From positions 310,001 through 374,000 of the forward strand of contig JADJLJ010000001.1 in assembly GCA_016710165.1 (NCBI GenBank): 64,000 bases of DNA, in the 5' to 3' direction. The stretch comes from Chitinophagaceae bacterium. Lineage in GTDB: Bacteria > Bacteroidota > Bacteroidia > Chitinophagales > Chitinophagaceae. A model generated the notes under the pieces. It was not told where the DNA came from, made no database searches, and saw only the letters and a list, made by a program, of their open reading frames with translations. Shown here piece after piece: positions 35,731 through 45,983 of this stretch (the first letter of the stretch is position 1; the number at the start of each line of letters is the position of its first letter). Position numbers and translations under genes: made by a program.

Positions 35731-37359
35731 TTATCTTGAAACTGCGAACAGGTCTCCTTTATTCCATACCGGCCGTTGCGGGGTTTGGGCAATGGAATAA
35801 CTGATGAGAAAATTCAATTGAACATAGGTCTTTGCGGCCGTAAAATTGAAGATGCCATCCATGCCGTCTGCAGCCTGGTGATAATATTTGGCCCGCCATT
35901 GTTTTACAAAAGCAACCATATCAAAACCCGGAACATTGCTCTTATTACCGTATTTGATGTGTAAGGCCGGAATTCCGTTCACCACAAAACTATACTGGTC
36001 GCTGCGCACAAACCGGTTTTCGTTGGGTTCCGGGTCCTTCTCTACATCAAGGCCCAGGTAACCGGCCGCAAATTGTACATTACCCATGATGCTTGAATGT
36101 TCGGCACCCAGCGGTACTACAGACAGGAGCGGCGCTATTACCGTAGGCATGTCTGTATTTACATCGGCAACAATGGAAGCAGCGGGTACTGTCGGATTTG
36201 CAGCAAAATAGGAAGAGCCGAGCAATCCCATTTCTTCCGCAGTAACCATCACAATTAATATGGAGCGCTTTGGTTTTGCCCCGGAAGACCGGTATACCCG
36301 GGCGATCTCCAGTAAGGAAGCCACACCCGATGCATTGTCGTGTGCGCCGTTATAAATGGAATCACCATTTACTGCCCTGCCAATACCTACGTGATCAAGG
36401 TGTGCCGAATGAACAACATATTCATTCTTTAAATTCTTATCGGATCCCGGAATTAAACCGATCACATTATAACTTTCAAAATCGCTGTGTGTGGTACTGT
36501 AAGAAAAAGAAATACTGTACGGAAGCTCAAGCGAGGCGTTCTTCCCTTTTTTGATGTCGGCCAGCAGTTGCTCAATATTCTTGCCCGAATTCATCAGCAG
36601 GCGGTTGAACAATTGCCTGGAGCCGGCAAGCACGCCATTCAGGTTGCCGGTAAACCCACGTCCGTAAGCGACTGATTTATCCGGGTTTAAAGCAACATTG
36701 GATTGAAGCACCGGGCTGAGATTTGCAGATGGTCTTGCATTTGGATTCACTGCGATAATTCCCACTGCGCCCTTATTAAAGGCCGTATTCAGTTTATTGC
36801 CGCCATTTGAAAAATGAGCGGTCAGCGTGGAGGATAATCCATCCGGTGCACCGGCCAATACGATCACGATCTTTCCTTTTACATCGATTCCCGTGTAATC
36901 AGAATATTTACCAGGGATCTCAATGCCATAGCCTGCAAATACAAGTTGTCCTTCTGCCGAAGCTGCCTGGTTCAGCGGGTGAGGAAGCGGGGAAAAATCT
37001 TTTACAAAAACCAATGAGTCAATATTGCCGTTCTTATCCTTAAGTACGGCGACTGCAGAACTGTTATTCACGATGGATTTCCTGAGCACCAGTTTTTGGG
37101 TAAAGCCGCCATCGTCGCCACGGGGAGCTATGCCGATCTGTTTGTACTGGCCGATCACATAATCCACTGCCAGCTGGTAGCCTTCTGTTCCGGGCAACCG
37201 GCCTTTTAGCCGGTCATCTGCTAAATAGGCAATATGGGAACGGATCGTATTGGTATCGATCCTGTTCATGGCCTGCTGAATATTCTTTTCAATTTTAATT
37301 TGCTGTGCAGTTGCTGTAAGGGCAGCCAGGCTGCAGATAACCAGGAAATATTTTTTCAT
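35731..37359 (-). CDS. M28 family zinc metallopeptidase
   Basis: This 542-aa secreted peptidase has a signal peptide (MKKYFLVICSLAALTATA), a PA-type insert (VFAGYGIEIPGKYSDYTGID, VKGKIVIVLAGAP) and the M28 catalytic domain with HSAHLDHVG, YNGAHDNASGVASLLEIAR, VMVTAEEMGLLGSSYF and NTDM. These supply the His/Asp/Glu ligands of a two-zinc aminopeptidase. M28 enzymes in Bacteroidota degrade peptides in the periplasm or outside the cell. The C-terminus (HIKYGNKSN, then DGMDGIFNFTAAKTYVQLNF) completes the fold. About 290 bp without a gene precede the - strand end (35439-35730). Confidence 0.9.
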   Translation of the reverse strand: MKKYFLVICSLAALTATAQQIKIEKNIQQAMNRIDTNTIRSHIAYLADDRLKGRLPGTEGYQLAVDYVIGQYKQIGIAPRGDDGGFTQKLVLRKSIVNNSSAVAVLKDKNGNIDSLVFVKDFSPLPHPLNQAASAEGQLVFAGYGIEIPGKYSDYTGIDVKGKIVIVLAGAPDGLSSTLTAHFSNGGNKLNTAFNKGAVGIIAVNPNARPSANLSPVLQSNVALNPDKSVAYGRGFTGNLNGVLAGSRQLFNRLLMNSGKNIEQLLADIKKGKNASLELPYSISFSYSTTHSDFESYNVIGLIPGSDKNLKNEYVVHSAHLDHVGIGRAVNGDSIYNGAHDNASGVASLLEIARVYRSSGAKPKRSILIVMVTAEEMGLLGSSYFAANPTVPAASIVADVNTDMPTVIAPLLSVVPLGAEHSSIMGNVQFAAGYLGLDVEKDPEPNENRFVRSDQYSFVVNGIPALHIKYGNKSNVPGFDMVAFVKQWRAKYYHQAADGMDGIFNFTAAKTYVQLNFLISYSIAQTPQRPVWNKGDLFAVSR

Positions 37360-37441
37360 GCTGAAAAGGTAATGAAATTAATTTACAGAATAAACCACCT
37401 GTGCGGGTAATACCGGTGCATAATACTGTGGAAATGCCGGC

Positions 37442-37490
37442 TCGTCCCGGTCTCAGACCGGGATGCGTTGGTCAATGGACTTAGTCCAGA
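37442..37490. repeat. REP-like double-hairpin element
   Basis: CCCGGTCTCAGACCGGG is followed by a second hairpin (TGGAC-TTA-GTCCA), the same two-hairpin unit as in the array at 38338. It lies in the gap between the M28 peptidase and the cupin gene. Confidence 0.65.
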
Positions 37491-37502
37491 ATAAAATCCC
37501 AT

Positions 37503-38273
37503 TCACCTCCACTTGAATGCAAAATACGTACAGGGCTTATCCGATGCATTGGCAACGCCGTGCATTTTTCCGCTTTCTGCAAGGAAGAGGTCGCCGGCGC
37601 CGCCCCGGTAGGTCTTGCCTTCGATGGTCATTTCAACTTCACCGCTGATCAGTAAAATGATCTCGGTGTCTATATGCTGGTGGGGCGCATGACTGGGGCC
37701 GGTCTTATTCAGCGTGGTGGTATGCATTTCATAGTTTGCACACATGGCGGTAGGGCGGTCAAAATATTTACGGGTGCCCTTATCGTTCTTTTCGGTGTAG
37801 GCCAGTGAATCGATGTTGAGCAATAAAGTGCCGCCGGCCTTTGTACTTCTTTCCATGTTCATCGGTTGCCTGGAACGGAACATCAGCACGTAATAGGTGA
37901 CGGGCCCGTCGCCGGTATTTTCAAAGGTCTGCATCTCCTGCGGAGGTATCAGCAGCACGCTGCCGGCAGTTAATTCGGCTGATCTGTTCCCGATAGAACA
38001 TGTAAGTTTGCCTTCTTTGATGATGATGAGTTCTTCAATATCATCCTGTGCATGTGGCGGCCTGGGCAGGGCTCCCTTGTATTGTGTAGTTGCATGTATC
38101 TCAAAGTATTCAAACTCGTTGGTTGTACCTTCTGCAATTTTACGGGATTCCCGTTGTGCTTCTTTCTTTACAGGCAGGTCGTTCCAGACATAAACGCCCG
38201 ATGGAACCGGTTTGAGTTGTGCAGTGCTGATAATGGTGGTCGTTAACAGTAAGGCAAATAATAAAGGCTTCAT
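37503..38273 (-). CDS. Secreted bicupin protein
   Basis: The ATG at 38273 opens a signal peptide (MKPLLFALLLTTTIISTAQ), giving 256 aa; upstream in-frame codons run into the repeat array and are not coding. Two cupin domains follow: HAQDDIEELIIIKEGKLTCS with LTAGSVLLIPPQEMQTFENT, and HAPHQHIDTEIILLISGEVE with GGAGDLFLAESGKMHGVANA. The HxH...E pattern for metal binding is clearest in the second domain. The substrate is unknown; cupins of this type include sugar and small-molecule binding enzymes. An alternative is a regulatory ligand-binding protein. Confidence 0.83.
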   Translation of the reverse strand: MKPLLFALLLTTTIISTAQLKPVPSGVYVWNDLPVKKEAQRESRKIAEGTTNEFEYFEIHATTQYKGALPRPPHAQDDIEELIIIKEGKLTCSIGNRSAELTAGSVLLIPPQEMQTFENTGDGPVTYYVLMFRSRQPMNMERSTKAGGTLLLNIDSLAYTEKNDKGTRKYFDRPTAMCANYEMHTTTLNKTGPSHAPHQHIDTEIILLISGEVEMTIEGKTYRGGAGDLFLAESGKMHGVANASDKPCTYFAFKWR

Positions 38274-38337
38274 ATTATGTGCTTGTCTTCCCAAGTTAAT
38301 TTTTTCTTTTCGGATTTCATCGCCATCTTTATGTCCC

Positions 38338-38630
38338 TCGTCCCGGTCTCTGACCGGGATGCATTGGTCATTGGACTTTGTCCAAAAAAGCCAACTTGAA
38401 AAAATCAACACAGTAAGCCCACTCGTCCCGGTCTCTGACCGGGATGCTATGGTCATTGGACTTTGTCCAAAAGCGAACACCGGCTCTGACCGGATGCTAT
38501 GGTCATTGGACTTTGTCCAAAAAAGTTAACTTGAAAAAATCAACACAGTAAGCCCACTCGTCCCGGTCTCTGACCGGGATGCAGTGGTTATTGGGCTTTG
38601 TCCAAAAAAGCTAACTTGAAAAAAGTCAAC
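38338..38630. repeat. Array of four REP-like double-hairpin units
   Basis: Units start near 38338, 38423, 38479 (degenerate) and 38558. A full unit contains TCGTCCCGGTCTCTGACCGG and then GATGCA, a TTGGACTTTGTCCAA hairpin and a linker AACTTGAAAAAATCAACACA. The spacing is uneven (about 85, 56 and 79 bp). Single units also occur at 8428, 37442 and, inverted, at 55110. The array fills the 477-bp gap between the cupin gene and the oxidoreductase gene. Confidence 0.8.
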
Positions 38631-38750
38631 AAAATAAACGTATCTATTCCTGGGAAAATACTGAACAAGTGAAGGGATCATCACCGAATCCAATACTTCA
38701 GCATGCTGCATTCTTTGCTCAATATTGCCCATGCCTTCGTAAATTAGAGC

Positions 38751-39725
38751 ATGAACACGATCAACTGGGGCATCATCGGCTGCGGCGATGTGACCGAACT
38801 AAAAAGCGGGCCGGCATTTAATAAAGTTCCCGGCTCTGCCCTGGTGGCTGTTATGCGTCGTAATGCAGAAAAAGCCGCAAGCTACGCCCGACGGCATAAT
38901 GTTCCCCGCTGGTATAGTGATGCAGGTCAACTCATCAACGATCCGGGAGTGAATGCGATCTATATTGCCACGCCGCCATCCTCGCATGAAGAATATACGA
39001 TCGCCGCCATCAATGCCGGTAAACCGGTGTACGTTGAGAAGCCGATGGCCCTGGATTATGAAGCCGCCAAAAGAATGGCAGATGCCGCAAAAGAAAAAAA
39101 TATAAAACTGGTGGTAGCGCATTACCGGCGTGAGTGGCCGATGTTTAAAAAGATAAAAGAGTTACTCGGTAATAATGCCATTGGTGAACCCCTGCTTGTA
39201 CAGCTTGAGTTTTATCGCCCTGCACTGACCAGCGAAGAGCTTTCCATTGAAAAAAATGCCTGGCGGGTAGATCCTTCCGTTTCTGGCGGCGGGCTTTTTC
39301 ATGACCTGGCCCCACACCAGCTGGATATACTGTACTGGCTTTTTGGCAATGCAAAAAAGATACACGGCACCGCATCAGATCAAAACAAACTGTATGCAGC
39401 ACACGATACCGTTGCCGGCGAAATGGTATTTGAAAGCGGAATGGTGTTTAACGGCAACTGGTGTTTTGCTGCTTCCGGAAGCAAAGACCATTGCGAAATA
39501 ACCGGCAGCACTGGTAAACTGAGCTTTGGTTTTTTCAGCGGCAACAGCATTGAACTGCTCATCAACAACCAAACCACCCGTTTTGATTTTGAACCCCTGC
39601 AGCATGTACAGCAGCCGATGATCGGAAAAGTAGTGCAGTATTTTCTGGATGAGGTTGATAATCCCTGCAGTGCAGGGGAAGGAGTGGAGGTGATGAGGTG
39701 GATGGATAAGATGACGGTTAAATGA
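38751..39725 (+). CDS. Gfo/Idh/MocA family oxidoreductase
   Basis: This 324-aa NAD(P)-dependent dehydrogenase has an N-terminal Rossmann motif (INWGIIGCGDVTELKSGPAF), YIATPPSSHEEYTIAAINAG and the catalytic EKPMALDYEAAKRM, then the C-terminal domain with WRVDPSVSGGGLFHDLAPHQ and LDILYWLFG. Such enzymes act on sugars, inositols and related polyols. The substrate is unknown. The N-terminal ATG at 38751 is the natural start. A repeat region separates it from the cupin gene. Confidence 0.92.
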   Translation: MNTINWGIIGCGDVTELKSGPAFNKVPGSALVAVMRRNAEKAASYARRHNVPRWYSDAGQLINDPGVNAIYIATPPSSHEEYTIAAINAGKPVYVEKPMALDYEAAKRMADAAKEKNIKLVVAHYRREWPMFKKIKELLGNNAIGEPLLVQLEFYRPALTSEELSIEKNAWRVDPSVSGGGLFHDLAPHQLDILYWLFGNAKKIHGTASDQNKLYAAHDTVAGEMVFESGMVFNGNWCFAASGSKDHCEITGSTGKLSFGFFSGNSIELLINNQTTRFDFEPLQHVQQPMIGKVVQYFLDEVDNPCSAGEGVEVMRWMDKMTVK

Positions 39726-39762
39726 ATAGCGAACCTGCCTGCCGGCAGGCAAGGAACGAAAT

Positions 39763-39847
39763 GAATATTGAACAAGGAACAAGGAATTTTGAATTTTGAA
39801 GTACATCCGTTCAATATTCGGCATTCCTTGTTCCTTGTTCAATATTC
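39763..39847. repeat. 85-bp inverted-repeat element (copy 2)
   Basis: Arms GAATATTGAACAAGGAACAA and the reverse complement TTGTTCCTTGTTCAATATTC flank a 40-bp interior, again 85 bp overall. The interior GAAGTACATCCGTTC is the reverse complement of part of the 43588 copy, so those two copies are in opposite orientation. A CTGCCTGCCGGCAGG palindrome precedes it at about 39735. Confidence 0.75.
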
Positions 39848-39893
39848 CCGACTTGCTTTCGGGGGCATTAGTATCATGCAGTCATCCTGCTAA

Positions 39894-42800
39894 TTACTGT
39901 ATGATCAGCCTTTCTGTATATTTATTTTGTTTATCAACGATCAACACATTGTATATACCCGGTTGCAATCCCTGTAATGCGATCGTTTCTCCATTCATGA
40001 CTGTTTTACTCTTTATCATTTTCCCGGTCATGTCATAGATGCTTATTTCTGCTTTCGCTGTTCCCTTTGGCAGACTGATGCTGGTGAAATCTTTTGCAGG
40101 AACAGGGTACAGCCTCGGCTCAGATTGTGGATCATCCACTTTTACCCTCACAATAATGGAGTAGCTCATCCGGCCATCCAGGTCCAGTTGACGGATGCGG
40201 TAATAAACCGTTCCTTCAGGCCTGGAAGCATCGGTTATGCTGTAATCATTCTGAACGGCATTTCCTTTTGGCAGCACTTTCCGGATGAAGCCAAAGTTTC
40301 CATCACCGGTACCGCGTTCAACAATAAAAAGGCCTACATTCATCTCCTGCGCTGTTCCCCATTTCACTACGATGCCTGCATTGGTTTGCGTGGCGTTCAC
40401 GTACAACCATTTTAAGGGCAGCGGTGTTGTTACCAGTGTACTGGTACTTACCACATTGACAGTATTGTAAACCGGCGCATCAATACCATTGTATTCAAAC
40501 ACGCTGTAGTGATAGGTCTTGTTGACCTGCAATCCTGTAACGGTAACACTGTTCCCGCTTCCTGCATATACCACGTATTCACCGGCGGCAATTTGAGAAC
40601 CGTTCTGGAAAACCGCATTGGCAGGGTACTTGCTCAGGTCAGCCGGCACACCGCTTACGGCACTGCCTTCTTTCATCACTACGATCCTTCCGTCGCCCGG
40701 GCCGCTGGTCCAGCTGATGTTGATCGTAAGATTTGTTGCTGTTCCGCTCAAGGCAGTACTTCCCGAAGCCGGGGCTGTTGCAGTGCTGCGGTTCGCTGTT
40801 AATGCGCCTGCAATTAAATAGGTAGTTGTTGCTGCGCTGCCGTTGTATTCAAACACAGCAAAATGATAAACGGTGGAAGGAAGCAGGTTGGTGATGGCAA
40901 CACTGCTTGTTGTACCGTTGAATACCACATATTGTCCGCTGCCCAGGTCGGTGCCGGTACCAAATGCTGCATTGGCCGTGTATTCGGTCCCATTTGCCGG
41001 GGTAAAACTTACCGGGCTGCCTTGCTTCATCACTACGATCCGTTTGGCGCCATCGCCATTGTTCCAGTTAAACGAAAATTTATTGCCGTCGATCAGGCTG
41101 AACAAAGCGGCGCTGGCATTGCTGGTTGGCGGCGTAACACCCGAACCCGTTGTGGTAAAATTGAATGAAGATCCGGGGCGCAGGTATACCGGTCCGGTGG
41201 AACCGTTGAATTCAAAAGCACTCACATAATATTGTGTATTGGGCGACAGGCCGGTTACTACCGTACTGGTCCCTAAACTGGTTTTAAGCACCACGTAATT
41301 TCCTGTACCGATCTCCTGCACGCCATACACCGAAGAATAATTATAACTCACCAGGTCCTGCGGCTCCACGTTCACCGGCGAACCGGCACGCATGATGAGC
41401 AGGCGGCTGCCTCCGTTGCCTGCTGAATAATTTATAGTTACCTGTGTATTCTGAATATTGCTTGCCGACAAAGCAGCGGTTTGTACAGAAGGCGCTGATA
41501 AAGTAGTTATACTTGCTGCAAGGAATGAAGAACTAAGATAATCAGGCCCTGCTGCAGAAGTATTGTATTCAAATACGGCCAGGTGGTAGGTGGTGCCGAT
41601 CTCCAGGTTCTGCAGGTCAACAATACGGTTCACATCGTCGTATACCACAAACTGGCCGGGAGCGATCTCCGTTCCGTTGCCAAACACATTGCTTGCCGTA
41701 TAGCTAACGCCGTCAACAGGCATGGCTGTCACCGCTGTATTTTTTCTTGCCACTACAATTCTCCTCGCTCCATCGCCTCCCGTCCATTGCGCCCTGAATG
41801 CATTGCCCTGCATGATGCTGAACGTCATATTGGTTCCCGGGGCCGTTGGTTCGTTGGGAATGGTTATGCTGGCGGTTGCTCCCGGTATGGCATACACAGG
41901 ATAGTTATTGCCATTGAATCCAAACACCGCCACATGATAGGTTAGACCGGGAGTAAGGCCCGATACATTGAGTAAGGTTCCATTCTGTCCGCCGGTGAGT
42001 ACGTAGTTACCGGGAGTGATCTCTGCACCTTGCCCGAAGAGTTGGTTACCGGTATATTTTATAAGATTGGTTGGCGTGGCATCAACCGCTGATCCCTGCT
42101 TCATCACTATTAAGCGGAAAGTTCCGTTACCGGCAACGTGCCGGATGTTCATGGAAGACCCGGTAACGTTTTCAAAAGTTACATTGCTTGCCTGCACGGT
42201 AGGTGCGGTTGCTGTACTGCCGCTGTTCTGCGAATAGGATGAAGTAAGGTAATAGGTATTGCCCCCGGCATCCATGTCAAAATCATAAACCCGGAAATAG
42301 TAGCTGGTGGCGGGCAACAGGTTGGTGAATGTGCGGTCGGTACCCAGGGAGTTCACTACCCATTCGCCGGGAGCGATCTGTTGTCCTGCACCCAATGCGG
42401 TATTGGCGGTATAAACCTGGCCGTTCACCGGTACGGCTGTCACGGGTTGTCCCTGCCGGGCGATGATCAGCTGGTACCTGCCATTGCCTGGGGCAAAACT
42501 GGTAGTTACCCGGTTGCCTTCAAAATTGCTGAATGAGATGGTACCAGAAGCCTGTGTAGGCCCGGCATTGGTAAGCTGGCTGCCCGCTGCTCCCGGTGTA
42601 AGGTAAACAGGGCCCAGGTTTCCGTTGTATTCAAAAACGGTAAAATGATATACCGTATTCGGATCGAGGCCGGTAACGGTAACATTGGTTCCCGTGCCTT
42701 TATACACTACATAGTTATCGCCGTTCAGAACAGCACCGCTGCCAAAGATGGGGGAGTATGAATAGTCGGTGAGGTTTACCGGAACCGCGTTTACCGCAGC

Positions 42801-43356
42801 AGCTTTGCGGGCGATCAGCAATCTTCTTTCGCCGTTGCCATTGCTCCAGCTGATGGTGAGTTTGTTGCCGGTAATGGCGGTAAAGCTGGTGATGGTTGCC
42901 TGCACCGTGGGCGCCGACTTGGTGGTCACATTCCCGCTGAGTGCAATGGTAAGGTACTCCGTGAGTGCGCCGCTGCCGTTGTATTCAAACACCGCCACAT
43001 GGTACGTGGTTGCGGCCTGCAGGTTGGTCACTACCTGCGAAACACTGGCGCTGCCATTGCTGCCGCGGAACACCACGTATCCATCGCCGGGGGCGAATTC
43101 GGTGCCGGCCGTACCGTATGCTGCATTGGCGGTATACTCTGTTCCGTTCACCGGCAAGCCACTAACCGGGCTTCCGGCTTTTACCACAATGATGCGGAAA
43201 GCGCCATTGCCCTTGTTGAAGCTCATGGTAAAGCGGTTGCCATCCAGGCTGGCCGCCGGGAAATGCCAGGTTGCTTGAGGGAACCGTTGGCGGTGCGGCA
43301 AACCCGCTGAATACTGATACTAAAAGAATGAAGGATAAGATAAAATTCCTTTTCAT
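39894..43356 (-). CDS. Large secreted T9SS type A protein with eight Fn3-like repeats, frameshifted near 43258
   Basis: The ATG at 43356 opens a signal peptide (MKRNFILSFILLVSVFSGFA). The first domain begins PPTVPSSNLAFP, then the frame breaks at a CCCGG run (43256-43260 on the + strand): removal of one base reads A-F-P-A-A-S-L-D-G-N-R. The rest is one frame of about 1130 aa with eight repeats, each with GN-x-x-x-x-x-W-x-x-G-x-G, VxxKxGSPV-type and TYHFAVFEYNG-type motifs. The C-terminus (YPVPAKDFTSISLPKGTAKA, then EISIYDMTGKMI and GIYNVLIVDKQNKYTERLII) is a type A T9SS sorting signal. This is a surface adhesin-like or structural protein; its partner is unknown. Confidence 0.87.
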
Positions 43357-43882
43357 AAAATGTTTTTATGGTTATACTTTAAGTCCTGTATGGGCTGGCG
43401 CAAAGTTGCCGCCATTCATTTTTTATAAGAAGGGCAGGAGGGATGAATTGGGGGAACCGGGGGGTGAATTGAGGAGATAGAACACGGATGACACGGATGC
43501 GGCTGATAAAGAAGGATCCTGACATGCTAAATGGAATATCATGCTGTTCCGATAGCTATCGGGATACCGAAGCAGGATCACGGTGCAAATATTGAACAAG
43601 GAACAAGGAATGATGAATAATGAACGGGATGTACTTCGTGATACGATTTTCCTTGTTACTTGTTCAATATTCTATGCCTATCGCTGAAGCTATGGGGCAT
43701 GTGACTGAGGCTACTCGAAGATAAGTAGGCAGGGTACAAAGCATCTAACATTAGGAAGAGCTACATTTTAGGTAGTTCTACTGTTGTGCCACTCATTTTT
43801 ACGGCATATCTTTAAGATATTTTATTGAAGCAGAGACTACTAGTTAAAAAAGATCCAAATTAACAAGATTCAATTCATCTAT
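43357..43882. other. Intergenic region (526 bp) left of the AT-rich island
   Basis: No gene was seen. It contains short direct repeats (ACACGGATG twice, about 43480), a CCGATAGCTATCGG palindrome (about 43549) and the 85-bp repeat at 43588. Base composition drops in GC at about 43740, which marks the left edge of the AT-rich island. Confidence 0.6.
43588..43672. repeat. 85-bp inverted-repeat element (copy 3)
   Basis: AATATTGAACAAGGAACAAG and the opposing CTTGTTACTTGTTCAATATT form the arms. The interior GAACGGGATGTACTTC is inverted relative to copy 2. It lies 210 bp left of the NYN gene and could mark the insertion boundary of the AT-rich island. Confidence 0.7.
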
Positions 43883-44578
43883 ATGCCAAACTTAATTCTT
43901 ATTGATTATGATAATTTAAAAACTGTTGATAAAAGGCAAGGTTTATTATATGTGATCGAAAAAGTTATAAAGAAAATTAATCCACCCGAAATTAAAGGAG
44001 TAAATATTGAAATTCGGCTTTATGGAGGATGGTATGAGAATAATAACCTTACTAGATTAGCTCAGGGATTATCCATTGAAATTAGTGCCAATTTCCCAGC
44101 AAGAATGTATTTGTCAGATAGTTCCACTTCTGTAATTGTTCGAGTTGAAATGGCTTATAGCTTAATTTCTGAACCATTAAAGCATTTGTTTCATACGTTT
44201 CGAATACGAAGTGCCCCAAATGGACTTAGATGCAAGAATCCCTAACTAACGGTTGCTCCAACAATCCATGTCCAATATCAAGTATATAATTTCATAACAA
44301 CAAATATTTGCTCAGTTTGCGGGATAATAAAACCTGAAAACATCCTTTACCGTAGTGAACAAAAACTTGTTGATACAATGTTAACCTCTGATTTAATTTA
44401 TGCAGCATACCAAAATTCTAATGTTGGAATTGTATCTTCTGATGATGATTTTTGGCCAGGAATACTTACGGCATTAGATACAGGTGTCAAAGTGACCCAA
44501 ATTCATACAAAAGGACAATATATAAACCCATTTTATTTAAGAACTGCAAATTCTAACTATATTCAAAAGCAACTTTAA
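43883..44578 (+). CDS. NYN-domain (PIN-like) nuclease, interrupted by an in-frame TAA
   Basis: The ATG at 43883 starts MPNLILIDYDNLKTVDKRQG, where IDYDN carries the first conserved acid of the NYN/PIN-like nuclease fold. Further features are VNIEIRLYGGWYENNNLTRL, the segment RSAPNGLRCKNP, a CSVCG motif, and a late acid cluster in NVGIVSSDDDFWPGILTALD, the usual final motif of NYN domains. A TAA at 44243-44245 interrupts the same reading frame; reading through it gives 231 aa with the fold complete on both sides. NYN proteins are typically RNA endonucleases. The stop lies 2 bp before the STAND gene start, so the pair is an operon. Composition is AT-rich compared with the flanks, which suggests horizontal origin. 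The TAA could be a real nonsense mutation or a sequence error. Confidence 0.75.
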
Positions 44579-44580
44579 CT

Positions 44581-45983
44581 ATGAATTATTCTGATTTAAA
44601 AGAGTTATTATTTCATTTGCTGTCCAGTCTGATGTTATTGTAGAAAAAGGAAGAATTTTAGCTGATATCAGAGGTGAATCAATCGATTTGAAAGTTGAGG
44701 AAAAAGATGGGGAATTATATGTTATAGAAAATGATACTAGTCAAAAAGCTATTCATTGGATCGCAAATCGATTAGCAAATCTGCATCAATTAGCTGATAG
44801 AATATTGGAGTATACGCCAAGAGTAAAAAACTTTGTACAGCCTAGTGGGTTACTATTAGATGATACTGAGATAGACCCAACAGAAACTGAATCCTTTGTT
44901 GAAAAAGCGAGTAACAAACTAAGTGAAAAATTAAATGTGAAAAGCCCTGGTTCGTCTAGTGTTATTTATTTAACTTCTGATGCAGGGGAAGGTAAGACAA
45001 CTCTTATAAATGAACTTGCATGTCAACAAGCATTAGCTTATAAAGCTAAAACTACATCATGGCTTTTAATTCCAATTCCGCTTGGAGGAAGGCCCTTTCT
45101 TAGATTTGATGATATTGTTATCGCATCTCTAGTTAATAGACTTAGATTTCGTTTATTTTACTACGATTCTTTTATGGAATTAGTAAAGTTGGGCATGATA
45201 GTTCCAGCATTTGATGGATTTGAAGAAATGTTTATGGAAAGTTCAACGGGAGAAGCATTATCTGCAACCGGAAATTTGATGAACAAGTTAAGCTCGTCTG
45301 GAGCAATTCTAATTGCAGCAAGGAAGGCATATTTTGATTATAAAAGCTTCAGTTCACAGGCTAAACTGTTTGATACTATCGGATCAAATGCAGTTACTTT
45401 CTCAAGATTGTCAATTAATCGCTGGGACAAGCAAAGATTTATTGAGTATGCAGAGCTAAGAAATATTCAAAATGCAGAAGGTATCTATGAATTTATAGTA
45501 AGAAAACTTGGAAATCCAGAACATCCATTATTGACAAGACCGGTTCTTGTAAACCAATTATTGGATGTTGCTCAAGCTTCAAATGACTTGAATTTAATAG
45601 GCAATTCACTTGAAGATACAACTCAATATTTTCCTAAATTTATCAATGCTATTATTGAAAGAGAAGCAGAAACTAAGTGGATTGATCGATCTGGTGAACC
45701 TTCCAAACCATTGCTAACAATTGAGCAACACTATGAGATTCTTTCAGTTATTGCAGAAGAAATGTGGCTTAATAATACAGACTCATTGCAAGAACCGATC
45801 CTTGATTTAATATCTGATATTTTTTGCGAATCACAAAAAATAACTCCACTATTAGGAAGACAAATAAAAGAGCGGCTAAAGCAACATGCATTAGTAATTA
45901 AATCAGAAACTAACAATGGTCAGTTTCGATTTGATCATGATGAGTTTAGAGAATTCTTTTGGGATATATTGCTCAAAGTTTAA
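44581..45983 (+). CDS. STAND-class (NACHT-like) P-loop NTPase, frameshifted near 44616
   Basis: The ATG at 44581 reads MNYSDLKELLFH and then goes out of frame; one more T in the run at 44616-44618 gives F-A-V-Q-S-D-V-I-V-E-K-G and joins it to the long frame that continues to 45983. The NTPase core has Walker A YLTSDAGEGKTTLINEL (about residues 131-147), Walker B GMIVPAFDGFEEMF (about 205-218) and a sensor-like strand SGAILIAARKAYF. The C-terminal part is helical and ends FRFDHDEFREFF, a motif typical of NACHT-type helical domains. STAND NTPases are signalling switches that oligomerise on sensing a ligand; in bacteria many guard against phage and activate a nuclease. Here the partner is most likely the NYN protein upstream. 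The remaining C-terminus (see next entry) is broken. Confidence 0.8.

Noticed and set aside
37503..38480. Longer cupin protein starting at 38480
   Set aside because: The added 69 residues are translated from the repeat array; the signal peptide at 38273 is the natural start.
38338..38630. CRISPR-like regular repeats
   Set aside because: The units are hairpin elements with uneven spacing (about 85, 56 and 79 bp), no spacers of constant length and no cas genes nearby.
40125..43310. Series of + strand open frames opposite the Fn3 surface-protein gene
   Set aside because: They are shadows of repetitive codons; the - strand frame has a signal peptide, eight repeats and a sorting domain.
43883..44578. 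Stop-codon reassignment in the NYN gene
   Set aside because: TAA is the normal stop of many genes in this window, so a single in-frame TAA is better explained by mutation or error.
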